Origin: a virus
Length of the DNA: 58,514 nucleotides
Direction: 5' to 3' (one strand)
Virus record (IMG/VR): IMGVR_UViG_3300032157_000372
Coordinates: 1 to 58,514 of that record
This document shows, in pieces, positions 14,640-21,529 of the stretch; the stretch's first letter is position 1; each line of letters starts with the position of its first letter. A model generated the notes under the pieces. It was given only the letters and a program-made list of their open reading frames with translations. It searched no databases and had not been told where the DNA came from. The position numbers were made by a program, and so were the translations under genes.

Positions 14640-15046
14640 CGCGAGCCAAGAGCAGGACAACGGTCGAGAGGGCGCCGCCCCTGACGGTCGACGACGATAT
14701 GGAGGCCGTCGTCCGGGCGCTGCAAGGCAAGCGCCTCCCGCTCGAGGACGAGAAGCGCACGCAAGACGAGATCGAGACGGCGCTCAAGGCCGCGCTGGGC
14801 GAGGCGCGCGTCGGGCGCGAGGTCCGCGTCATGGGCGGCATCATCGACTTTTTCTGCCTCGAGGCGATCGGCGTCGAGGTCAAGATCAAGGGGCCGGTCG
14901 CGGCCATCGGCCGCCAGCTCTACCGCTACGCCGAGGACCCGTCGATCCGGGGCCTGATCCTCGCGACCAATAGGCCGTTCGGGCTCGCGAGCAGCGTGCG
15001 CGGCAAGCCGCTCCTCGTGTTCGATCTCTCGAGGGCCTGGCTATGA
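14636..15046 (+). CDS. Possible PD-(D/E)XK nuclease-fold protein
   Basis: Protein of 136 residues, ATGA-coupled to the methyltransferase. The segment VRVMGGIIDFF ... GVEVKIKG resembles the D-x(n)-ExK core of the PD-(D/E)XK fold, with an upstream Glu-rich helix and the downstream helix RQLYRYAEDPSI. Phage proteins of this type act as resolvases or repair/restriction nucleases. The residue pattern supports the fold, but the exact family is not identified. Confidence 0.6.
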   Translation: MTRAKSRTTVERAPPLTVDDDMEAVVRALQGKRLPLEDEKRTQDEIETALKAALGEARVGREVRVMGGIIDFFCLEAIGVEVKIKGPVAAIGRQLYRYAEDPSIRGLILATNRPFGLASSVRGKPLLVFDLSRAWL

Positions 15047-15294
15047 GCACCTGCCACGCTGCCGGCTGCGATCGCGAGGCACGCCCCAAGCAGCTCATGT
15101 GCCGGGCGCACTGGTTCTCGCTGCCGCTGCCGCTGCGCGATGCGATCTGGGACACCTACCGCGCCTGGTCGAAGAAAAGCGCCAGCGCGCCGACGCGGCT
15201 CGCGGCCATGAAGGCCTACCGCCGCAACATCCTCGAGGCGCGCCGCGTCATCGCCGAGGCCGAGGGCAAGCTGCATCTCATGGTGCTCCGATGA
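15043..15294 (+). CDS. Small Cys/His protein
   Basis: Protein of 83 residues. The N-terminus CHAAGCDREARPKQLMCRAHW has a Cys/His arrangement like a small zinc finger; the rest is a basic helix. It overlaps both neighbours by ATGA. Similar short proteins occur next to phage helicase genes; role unknown. Confidence 0.7.
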   Translation: MSTCHAAGCDREARPKQLMCRAHWFSLPLPLRDAIWDTYRAWSKKSASAPTRLAAMKAYRRNILEARRVIAEAEGKLHLMVLR

Positions 15295-15500
15295 GGAAGC
15301 GCAACACGCCGATGCCGCCCGTAGTCGTGCTCGCTCCCGTCGAGGACCTGCGCGAGGCGCTGCACGCGCTGAGCAATGGCGAGCGCGGCTCCGGTCTCAT
15401 CGGGATGGCGGCGGCGCACCTCCGGGCCAAGGCGATCTTGCGCCGGCTGCTCGAGCTGCCGCGCCGCCTGCCCTCCGACGCCGAGGAGGGCACGATTTGA
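15291..15500 (+). CDS. Small hypothetical protein
   Basis: Protein of 69 residues, helical and basic (AAHLRAKAILRRLLELPRRL). It overlaps the preceding gene (ATGA) and the TTG start of the helicase. No family recognised. Confidence 0.65.
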   Translation: MRKRNTPMPPVVVLAPVEDLREALHALSNGERGSGLIGMAAAHLRAKAILRRLLELPRRLPSDAEEGTI

Positions 15501-17248
15501 CCGCCCCACTCCTCGCCTTCAACCGCACCTACGGCTCGCTGCACTACGACGCGGACGCGCGCGGCTGGCGCATTACTGAGGTCGAGCCGCACGTCGCCAT
15601 CAAGCTCAAGGCCAACTTCCCGCGCATCCCGAAAACCGCGCGCCCGCCCTACTTCCTCACGGGCGGCGCGAGCCTCGACGCCGACCTCGCCTGGTTTCTC
15701 ACCCGCTTCCCGATGGTGATCTCGGGCGGCGACAAGCTGCGCCTCGAGGAGCGCAAGACGCTGTTCGAAACCGGCCAGCGCGAGCTCGGCGCGCTGCTGT
15801 CGGCAGACTGGCGCCCCTCGGGCACGGTCGGCTTCCGCGGCAACATGCGTCCCTACAATTACCAGTCGCAAGCGGCAGAGCTCGCGCGCCGCACCGGCCG
15901 CCTTCTCCTCATGGATGACCTCGGCCTCGGCAAGACGATCTCGGCGCTGGCGACGATCACGAACCCCGACTGCCTGCCCGCCCTCGTCGTGCCGCAGACG
16001 CACCTCGTGCGCCAATGGCAGGAGAAAATCGCCGAGTTCACGACGCTCACCAGCCACGTGTTCCGCCAGACCACGCCCTACGAGCTGCCCAAGGCCGACG
16101 TCTACATCTGCCCCTACTCGAAGCTCGCCGGCTGGATCGACTACGCCGAGAGCGCGGGCTTCCGCTCGATCATCTTCGACGAGATGCAGGAGCTCCGCCA
16201 CGGCGAGGAGACGGCCAAGGGGCGCGCGGCCGCCGCCTTCCGCGAGACGGCCGGCGTCGCCATGGGGCTCACGGCCACCCCGATTTACAACTACGGCTCG
16301 GAAATCTTCCGCATCGTCAATCTGCTTGAGGAGGGCATCCTCGGCACCTGGCGCGACTTCATCGAGGAGTGGTGCATCCCCGGCCCCGGCGGCAAGTGGA
16401 TCGTCGACGACCCGCAGGCGCTGGGGACGTTCCTGCGCGAGCAGCACATCGCGCTTCGGCGCACATCCGCCGACGTCGGCCACGAGATGCCGCCGCTCAA
16501 CGTCGTCACGCGCACGATTCCCTTCGACGCCGAGGTCCTCGACGAGAACGAAGCCGAGCTCAAGGCGCTCGCCTTGAAGGTCCTCAACGGCAGTTGGACC
16601 GAGCGCGGCCAGGCCTCGCGCGAATTCGATCTCGCGCTGCGCAAGGCGACCGGCGTCGCCAAGGCGCCGCACGTTGCCGAGTTCGCCAAGGTGCTGCTCG
16701 AAGCGCGGCAGCCGCTCGTCATGTTCGGCTGGCACCGCGACGTCTACGACATCTGGCTGCGCCGCCTCGCGAAGTACCGGCCCATTCTCTACACCGGCAC
16801 CGAGAGCCCGACGCGCAAGGAGAAGGCGAAACGCGCCTTCGTCGAGGGCGATACCAACTGCCTGATCATGTCGCTCCGCTCCGGCGCCGGCGTCGACGGC
16901 CTGCAATACCGCGCGCACACGGTGATATTCGGCGAGCTCGATTGGAGCCCGCAGGTGCACGCGCAGTGCTGCGGCCGTCTGCGCCGCCCCGGCCAGGAGA
17001 ACCAGGTCGACGCGATCTACCTCTACGCCGACGGGGGCACCGACCCCGAGGTGATCGGCGTGCTCGGGCTCAAGGCCTCGCAGAGCGCCGGCATCGTCGA
17101 CCCGCTCAGCGCACCGGGAGAGCAGCACTCGAGCGACACCCGCATTCGCCAGCTCGCGCAGCTCTACCTCGAGGGGAAATCGCATCTCGCGGCCAAGGCC
17201 AAGGCGCCGAAGGCCGCACCGCCACCCGACCAGCACAGCCTTTTTTGA
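15497..17248 (+). CDS. SNF2/DEAD-like DNA helicase
   Basis: Protein of 583 residues from a TTG at 15497 that overlaps the previous stop, with a GGAGGG ribosome site. Helicase domain 1 shows Walker A DLGLGKT (141-147), DEMQ (228-231) and GLTATP (257-262). Domain 2 shows the SLRSGAGVDGLQ and RLRRPGQENQ (motif VI) blocks. It resembles phage SNF2-type helicases used in replication or recombination. The last residues, DQHSLF, fit the beta-clamp-binding consensus QxxLF, suggesting recruitment to the replication fork. Confidence 0.9.
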   Translation: MTAPLLAFNRTYGSLHYDADARGWRITEVEPHVAIKLKANFPRIPKTARPPYFLTGGASLDADLAWFLTRFPMVISGGDKLRLEERKTLFETGQRELGALLSADWRPSGTVGFRGNMRPYNYQSQAAELARRTGRLLLMDDLGLGKTISALATITNPDCLPALVVPQTHLVRQWQEKIAEFTTLTSHVFRQTTPYELPKADVYICPYSKLAGWIDYAESAGFRSIIFDEMQELRHGEETAKGRAAAAFRETAGVAMGLTATPIYNYGSEIFRIVNLLEEGILGTWRDFIEEWCIPGPGGKWIVDDPQALGTFLREQHIALRRTSADVGHEMPPLNVVTRTIPFDAEVLDENEAELKALALKVLNGSWTERGQASREFDLALRKATGVAKAPHVAEFAKVLLEARQPLVMFGWHRDVYDIWLRRLAKYRPILYTGTESPTRKEKAKRAFVEGDTNCLIMSLRSGAGVDGLQYRAHTVIFGELDWSPQVHAQCCGRLRRPGQENQVDAIYLYADGGTDPEVIGVLGLKASQSAGIVDPLSAPGEQHSSDTRIRQLAQLYLEGKSHLAAKAKAPKAAPPPDQHSLF

Positions 17249-17263
17249 GAGAGGGAAAACACG

Positions 17264-17551
17264 ATGAAGCTCACGGACATCTACGACAACGCGACGCTCA
17301 CCGGCGACCGGCAGGCCGCCTCGCAGATCCTGCGCGCGCTCGCCCAGGGCGAGGCCGTCGAGGTGCTCTGCAACGGCACGGGCTATCGCTTCGACAAGGG
17401 CGATCCCGGTCACGCGGCCCTGCTGGCCGAGTTCGCCGCCGAGTTGGGGCGCCTCGACGACAAGCTGCGCGCGCTGGGCATCGACGTCGACCTCAAGCCC
17501 GACGAGCCCGGCGACGGTGACGGCGACGACGAGGAGGGCGGCGACCAATGA
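17264..17551 (+). CDS. Hypothetical acidic protein
   Basis: Protein of 95 residues with a GAGGG ribosome site before ATG 17264. The first 70 residues look folded (ASQILRALAQGEAVEVL); the last 20 are Asp/Glu/Gly-rich (PDEPGDGDGDDEEGGDQ), a DNA-mimic-like acidic tail. Function unknown. Confidence 0.68.
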   Translation: MKLTDIYDNATLTGDRQAASQILRALAQGEAVEVLCNGTGYRFDKGDPGHAALLAEFAAELGRLDDKLRALGIDVDLKPDEPGDGDGDDEEGGDQ

Positions 17552-17820
17552 GCGGCAACAAGTACGATGCCGAGCTCAACGCCACGCTGACGCAGGGCGA
17601 GATTGCAAACTTCACCGCCCGCGCGCTCGCCCACGGCTGGCGCCATCCCGACGAAGCGCCGGCCTACCGCGACCTGCACCTCGTCATCCTGCCGAACAAG
17701 ACCGTCGTCCGCGGCTGGCTGGTGACGCACCTGCGCACGCTGCCCCGCGCCTTCTTCACCTACGTCGACGGCGTTGCGCGCCTGGTGGAACCTGTCGCCT
17801 GGTGCGAGGTCGAGCCGTGA
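17548..17820 (+). CDS. Hypothetical protein
   Basis: Protein of 90 residues, ATGA-coupled to the preceding gene. A compact alpha/beta domain with no recognised motif (HGWRHPDEAPAYRDLHLVIL). It stands in a chain of tightly coupled small genes. Confidence 0.67.
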   Translation: MSGNKYDAELNATLTQGEIANFTARALAHGWRHPDEAPAYRDLHLVILPNKTVVRGWLVTHLRTLPRAFFTYVDGVARLVEPVAWCEVEP

Positions 17821-18053
17821 TGACCGAGCGCGAAATGCTGGCCAAAGGCTTCCGCCCGATCGACGAGCTCGTCGAGGAGCACCGCCCCGTCGAGTTCCTG
17901 CTCTGGGGCGGCCTCACCTGCCGCGGCTTTTTGATGGTCGGGGTGCCGCACCCGATGGCGCGCACGTTCTGGACCCGCGCCTGGGGCGGCATGCAGAACG
18001 TCAAGCCCGTTGCCTTCCGTCCCGATCCGCTCGAGATGGCGAGGGCGATCTGA
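17820..18053 (+). CDS. Hypothetical protein
   Basis: Protein of 77 residues overlapping both neighbours by one base (TGATG). It is beta-rich with aromatic residues (ARTFWTRAWGGMQNVKPV). Function unknown. Confidence 0.66.
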   Translation: MTEREMLAKGFRPIDELVEEHRPVEFLLWGGLTCRGFLMVGVPHPMARTFWTRAWGGMQNVKPVAFRPDPLEMARAI

Positions 18054-19114
18054 TGGGCAACAGGCAACAGGCAACAGGCAACAGGGGCGGCGCCGCTGCC
18101 CGCTGCCCCCTGCCTGCTGCCGCCCCTTACTACTACACCGCCGACATGCTGCCTCCGATGGGCATCGTCGTGCGCGTCGTGTGGGACGGGCGCGGGCCGT
18201 TCGAGGCCGCACGCGTGATGAAGCCGGCCAAGCGCCATCAGCGCACCGAGTGCTGGCTCACGCATCACCACGGCGAGGCGGTATTCCTGCCCGAGGGCGG
18301 GCCCGGATTCGCGCCCATGGAAAGCGACCAGCCGCAGATCTGGCAGCCGCTCTCGGCGCGCCACTGGTCGCTCCCGCTCCCCGAGCGCACGGCGACGCTC
18401 ATGCCCGACGAGGGCCGCATGTGGTCGTCGCGGCAGAGCTTCGGCGCCGTCGACGATGCGGAAGCATCCGACCTCGCCAAGGAAATGGAAAACGACCGCC
18501 ACGCGGCTGGCTCCCATCGCGAGGGAGGTATTGCCGGAGGCGATCCGACCGAGCAACAGCGCGGAGCGCGAAGAAAATTATGGTGGCGCGACGCGACGCT
18601 GGTCAAATACTCCGCGCCCGGCCGCATCGTGAAGCGCGAGGCGGAAGCGCGCATCATGCGCTACCTCGCCGGCGAGGACCTCTCCGGCTTCATCCACGGC
18701 GCGGGCCTGCACCGCCGCCCGTTCGGCCTCTCCGACGACGACCTGCGCGCGCTCGCCGACCTCGAGGGCTCGCGCCTCGCCGACGCCATCCTGCGCTTCG
18801 ATCCCCTCCCTCAGGACTTTGCCGACGAGGAGACGGCCGGCATCTGGTTTGCCGCGCTGGGTCTCGAGGGCGGCGGCCGGGCGCGCCAGCGCGTCCTGAT
18901 CTTCGCCTCGCGCGACCTCGCGCTCTCGTTTGCCGAGATCGGCTCGGCGGCGGGCGTGAGCCGGGCGCGCGCACACCAGATTTACGGCGACGCGATCGAG
19001 CGCGTCTGGGCGATCGCCAACGGCGAGCGCACGGCGGGCATCGCCAAGCGCGACGCGGCGATCGAGCGCATCCGCATCGGCAACCGGCAGCACCGACAGA
19101 GGGAGAGGGCATGA
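18053..19114 (+). CDS. Helix-turn-helix protein with repeat-encoded N-terminus
   Basis: Protein of 353 residues. The first 24 residues (MGNRQQATGNRGG...) are translated from the GGCAACA repeat, and the original start was probably ATG 18146 (MLPPMGIVVRV). The C-terminal part (LALSFAEIGSAAGVSRARAH) is a sigma-70-region-4-like helix-turn-helix. The middle contains a beta-rich domain and a linker rich in Gly and Glu. A phage transcription regulator is likely; whether it controls late genes is not shown. Confidence 0.7.
   Translation: MGNRQQATGNRGGAAARCPLPAAAPYYYTADMLPPMGIVVRVVWDGRGPFEAARVMKPAKRHQRTECWLTHHHGEAVFLPEGGPGFAPMESDQPQIWQPLSARHWSLPLPERTATLMPDEGRMWSSRQSFGAVDDAEASDLAKEMENDRHAAGSHREGGIAGGDPTEQQRGARRKLWWRDATLVKYSAPGRIVKREAEARIMRYLAGEDLSGFIHGAGLHRRPFGLSDDDLRALADLEGSRLADAILRFDPLPQDFADEETAGIWFAALGLEGGGRARQRVLIFASRDLALSFAEIGSAAGVSRARAHQIYGDAIERVWAIANGERTAGIAKRDAAIERIRIGNRQHRQRERA
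18056..18121 (+). repeat. Palindromic element family 2, copy 1
   Basis: Four GGCAACA units (18056-18087) face GCTGCC-type units (18094-18121) across a short GC-rich loop. The arms pair with A-C mismatches on this strand that become G-U pairs in RNA of the opposite strand. The element begins two bases after the ATG and is translated. Confidence 0.8.
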
Positions 19115-19209
19115 TGAGGCAACAGGCAAGAGGCAACAGGCAAGAGGGGAGGGCGCCAGCAACTGCTGCCTGCTGCCTGCTGCCTGCTGCCTGCGGGGCC
19201 GCCACATGA
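19111..19209 (+). CDS. Mini-ORF made of a repeat, joining two genes
   Basis: A 32-codon frame from ATG 19111 to TGA 19209 consists almost wholly of a family 2 element (starting MMRQQARGNRQ). It overlaps the upstream stop and the downstream ATG (19206) by ATGA at both ends. It may be translated only to keep the two genes coupled. It is probably not a functional protein. Confidence 0.45.
   Translation: MMRQQARGNRQEGRAPATAACCLLPAACGAAT
19118..19194 (+). repeat. Palindromic element family 2, copy 2
   Basis: Left arm of GGCAACA/GGCAAGA units (19118-19148) and right arm of TGCTGCC units (19163-19194). It lies between the stop and start of adjacent genes. Confidence 0.8.
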
Positions 19210-19901
19210 GCAATCTGAAAAAACTCGCCAAGGATCTCGGTTTGAAGACGGCCGATTCTTTGCCCCCGCGCTCGCCTTCGGCAAGACGCGCGGGACCCGA
19301 AAAGCCCGCGCCCGATCACAAGGCGGCCCGCGAGCGCTGGCCGTCCGACATGCGGCTCGCCTTCGCGGTCGTGGCGCCCGCGGCCTACTGCATCGTGGCG
19401 ACCGACGGGCCGGTCTCGCTCACGCTGCACAATCCCGACGGCTCGGTCGCGCGCCGCTTCGGCCACAACCGCGGCGTCTGGCCGGCCGAGGTGGCCAAGA
19501 CCTCGAATTTCAAGGACACCGTCACGCACAACTACGACAAGTTCCCGCTCGCCTTCTACGGCACGCAGGTGCGCATCTGGGCGCCGACGATCGCCATGCG
19601 CGACGCGGCGGCCGACGACGCGCTCGCCGTGCTCGGCGCCCAGGCCGAGGCCGAGGGCGGGCTCGCCGAATTGCGCCGGCGCGCGCTCGACCTCGGGCCC
19701 GCGATCGACTTCGCGCTGCTGACGCGGGGCCTGCGCGAGCGGGCGGCGTCGCTCGGCATCAAGACGTGGGTCGACGCCGAGCTCGAGGCCTGGCTCGAGG
19801 ACCTGGTCCGCCGCGCCAACGAGGTGCGCGCCAAGAACGGCGGCACCTTCAAGCAGACCGTCGAGCGCCTGGCGTGGAAATCGATCGAGCAGCGGGGGTG
19901 A
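19206..19901 (+). CDS. Hypothetical protein with an in-frame palindromic element
   Basis: Protein of 231 residues. After the first 17 residues, an inserted segment SLPPRSPSARRAGP is encoded by palindromic element copy B. The main body (about 40-231) is a folded alpha/beta protein with DMRLAFAVVAPAAYCIVATD and a helical C-terminus. The position just after the mini-ORF suggests translational coupling. No family recognised; the domain looks conserved enough to be a real phage protein. Confidence 0.72.
   Translation: MSNLKKLAKDLGLKTADSLPPRSPSARRAGPEKPAPDHKAARERWPSDMRLAFAVVAPAAYCIVATDGPVSLTLHNPDGSVARRFGHNRGVWPAEVAKTSNFKDTVTHNYDKFPLAFYGTQVRIWAPTIAMRDAAADDALAVLGAQAEAEGGLAELRRRALDLGPAIDFALLTRGLRERAASLGIKTWVDAELEAWLEDLVRRANEVRAKNGGTFKQTVERLAWKSIEQRG
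19259..19299 (+). repeat. Palindromic element family 1, copy B
   Basis: Arms CCCGCGC (19265-19271) and GCGCGGG (19288-19294) around CTTCGGC-type spacer, preceded by TTTG. It is translated in frame inside the 19206-19901 gene. Confidence 0.78.
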
Positions 19902-19904
19902 GCC

Positions 19905-20342
19905 ATGACGACACTTGAAGACGAAATCGAGGGCATGAGGCAGCGCATGGTCGCCTCGGCGCGGTCGGAGCGCGAGCGCGTGGCCGACCTCGGCGAGCAT
20001 CTGAAGGCGTCCGACGAACTGCTCGTCGGCGACGTGCGCCTCATCACCGCCCAGCACGAGGAGCGCCGGCGCGCGCTGCTCTCCGAGCTGCAGCGGCTCG
20101 CGTCGCGGCTCGGTTACTTGCCCATCGCGACGCCTCCGGCTACCGCGATGGGGCCCGCTACGGTCGCGCGTGTCGAGCAAGCGGGGAGGCGTGATCTTGC
20201 GGCCGATTGCCGATTGCCGGCTGCCGGCCTTCCCGAGGAGCCGGTGATGACGGAGGCCGATTTCATGGCCGAGCTCGCCCGCCACGGACTGCCCTGGCCC
20301 GAGCACGGGCCGCCGCCGCATCGCAACGGGAGGCCGCAATGA
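19905..20342 (+). CDS. Hypothetical protein split by a palindromic element
   Basis: Protein of 145 residues. The first 70 are a coiled-coil-like helix (RQRMVASARSERERVADLGE). Then comes copy C of the palindromic element (YLPIATPPATAMGP) plus about 20 further repeat-like residues. The last 30 (MTEADFMAELARHGLPWP) look like an independent short helical protein with its own ATG at 20247. Two small genes may have been fused by the insertion. Confidence 0.65.
   Translation: MTTLEDEIEGMRQRMVASARSERERVADLGEHLKASDELLVGDVRLITAQHEERRRALLSELQRLASRLGYLPIATPPATAMGPATVARVEQAGRRDLAADCRLPAAGLPEEPVMTEADFMAELARHGLPWPEHGPPPHRNGRPQ
20118..20160 (+). repeat. Palindromic element family 1, copy C
   Basis: Identical over 43 bp to copy A (6666-6708), with arms CCCATCGCG and CGCGATGGG. 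Translated in frame inside the 19905-20342 gene. A short family 2-like stretch (20202-20228) follows. Confidence 0.88.
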
Positions 20343-20665
20343 ACGCGCTGCCGCGAATTCCCGTGGTCCCGGTCGCGACCCTCGCGCTGACCGGTGACGA
20401 GATGTACGCCGGCGTGATCCTCGCGCACGCGTTCAACTGGGCGCAGACGACGACGGTGCTGCTCGAGGATGCGGACGGCGTCGTCGGCGTCGGCAACACG
20501 ACGAGCTGGCCGAACCAGGGGCACAGCGTCACGTTCCGCGTCGAGAAGGCGCGGAGCAAGGCGCTCTCCAACCTGCGCGACTGCCAGCGCATGCGGCGAA
20601 ACTGGCTCGCGAAGTACCCGGCCGCCGCGCCGGCCGCCGCGCGGGTCGGGGAGGGCGTGGCGTGA
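20339..20665 (+). CDS. Hypothetical protein
   Basis: Protein of 108 residues, ATGA-coupled. The core (GVILAHAFNWAQTTTVLLED) looks folded, and the C-terminus (KALSNLRDCQRMRRNWLAKY) is a basic helix followed by an Ala/Pro tail. No family recognised. Confidence 0.66.
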   Translation: MNALPRIPVVPVATLALTGDEMYAGVILAHAFNWAQTTTVLLEDADGVVGVGNTTSWPNQGHSVTFRVEKARSKALSNLRDCQRMRRNWLAKYPAAAPAAARVGEGVA

Positions 20666-20946
20666 TGCGGGTCTATCACTTGTTCCTGCTCGCGGTCGCG
20701 GCGGCGCTCGGCGGCCTCGCCATGATCGAATTCGGCACGACGGTTTCCGTGATCGAGTGGGGCGCGCGCGTCGCGACGTTCGGCGTCTGCTACTTCACCG
20801 CCATGTGCGCCTGGTTCGGGGGTTTTGTGGGACGTGCGCCGCTGATTGCCGCGCTCGAGGAAATCGCCGCGCTCCCGGCAAGCGAGGGAACCAGCTACCG
20901 CGCCGCCCGCATCGCCCGCGCGGCGCTGGAAAGGGCCGCGGCATGA
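20665..20946 (+). CDS. Two-helix membrane protein
   Basis: Protein of 93 residues from ATG 20665 (GTG 20662 is an alternative). Two hydrophobic helices (HLFLLAVAAALGGLAMI and VATFGVCYFTAMCAWFGGF) span the first 55 residues, with a helical cytoplasmic tail. A holin-like topology is conceivable, but the gene is far from the lysis genes. Confidence 0.65.
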   Translation: MRVYHLFLLAVAAALGGLAMIEFGTTVSVIEWGARVATFGVCYFTAMCAWFGGFVGRAPLIAALEEIAALPASEGTSYRAARIARAALERAAA

Positions 20947-21071
20947 ACATCAAGGGCTACGTGCTGCGCGACGGCAAGCTCACGAAGAAGGGCCGGCGCC
21001 TCGACGCCTCGGCGAAGATCAGGCAGCGCAAATCGAAACGAACCAGGGTCGTGAAACGAGGCCCGGTATGA
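20943..21071 (+). CDS. Tiny basic protein
   Basis: Protein of 42 residues, strongly basic (KLTKKGRRLDASAKIRQRKS), ATGA-coupled on both sides. It may bind nucleic acid. Function unknown. Confidence 0.6.
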   Translation: MNIKGYVLRDGKLTKKGRRLDASAKIRQRKSKRTRVVKRGPV

Positions 21072-21529
21072 GCGCCTGCAATCGCATCAAGCCCGGAACG
21101 TGCGGCCGCTGCCGCTGGTTCAAGCCGCCGTTTCAGGATCGGCACTGGAAGGGCCGCGTGCGGCGCCAGGTCGCCGGCGCGTGCTCTGTGCGGGAGGATG
21201 AGCTGCGCTTTCGCGATCAGAGCTGCGACCTGATCGAGGGCGGGCCGCCGATCGGCTCGGCGCCGTCGGATCGGATGGCCAGCCTGAATGAGCGCATGAA
21301 GCGCAAGAATTCGGCCGCCCGGCGCCGCCGCATCGAAGGCCAGAAGCGTGTGCGCCAGGACCCGGCCTATCGCGCGGTGCAGGCGGCTGTGATGCGCGAT
21401 GTGATGAGCCGCCCCGAGATGCGCGAAGCGGCGCGTGCGCATGCGGCGACGATCAATCGCGACCCCGAGGTCCGGCGGCGGCAGTGGGCCGGCCGGCGGG
21501 CAAAGGCACAAGAGCGAGGGCGGGAGTGA
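21068..21529 (+). CDS. Hypothetical Cys-rich basic protein
   Basis: Protein of 153 residues. The N-terminus has a Cys cluster (CNRIKPGTCGRCRWF, later AGACSV and QSCDL) that probably binds zinc. The rest is Arg-rich helix (RMKRKNSAARRRRIEGQ). It precedes the second methyltransferase, which starts inside its stop codon. Unknown function, possibly nucleic-acid binding. Confidence 0.68.
   Translation: MSACNRIKPGTCGRCRWFKPPFQDRHWKGRVRRQVAGACSVREDELRFRDQSCDLIEGGPPIGSAPSDRMASLNERMKRKNSAARRRRIEGQKRVRQDPAYRAVQAAVMRDVMSRPEMREAARAHAATINRDPEVRRRQWAGRRAKAQERGRE

Noticed and set aside
20665-20946. Holin at 20665-20946
   Set aside because: Two membrane helices fit, but the gene is 36 kb from the lysis genes and in an early operon.
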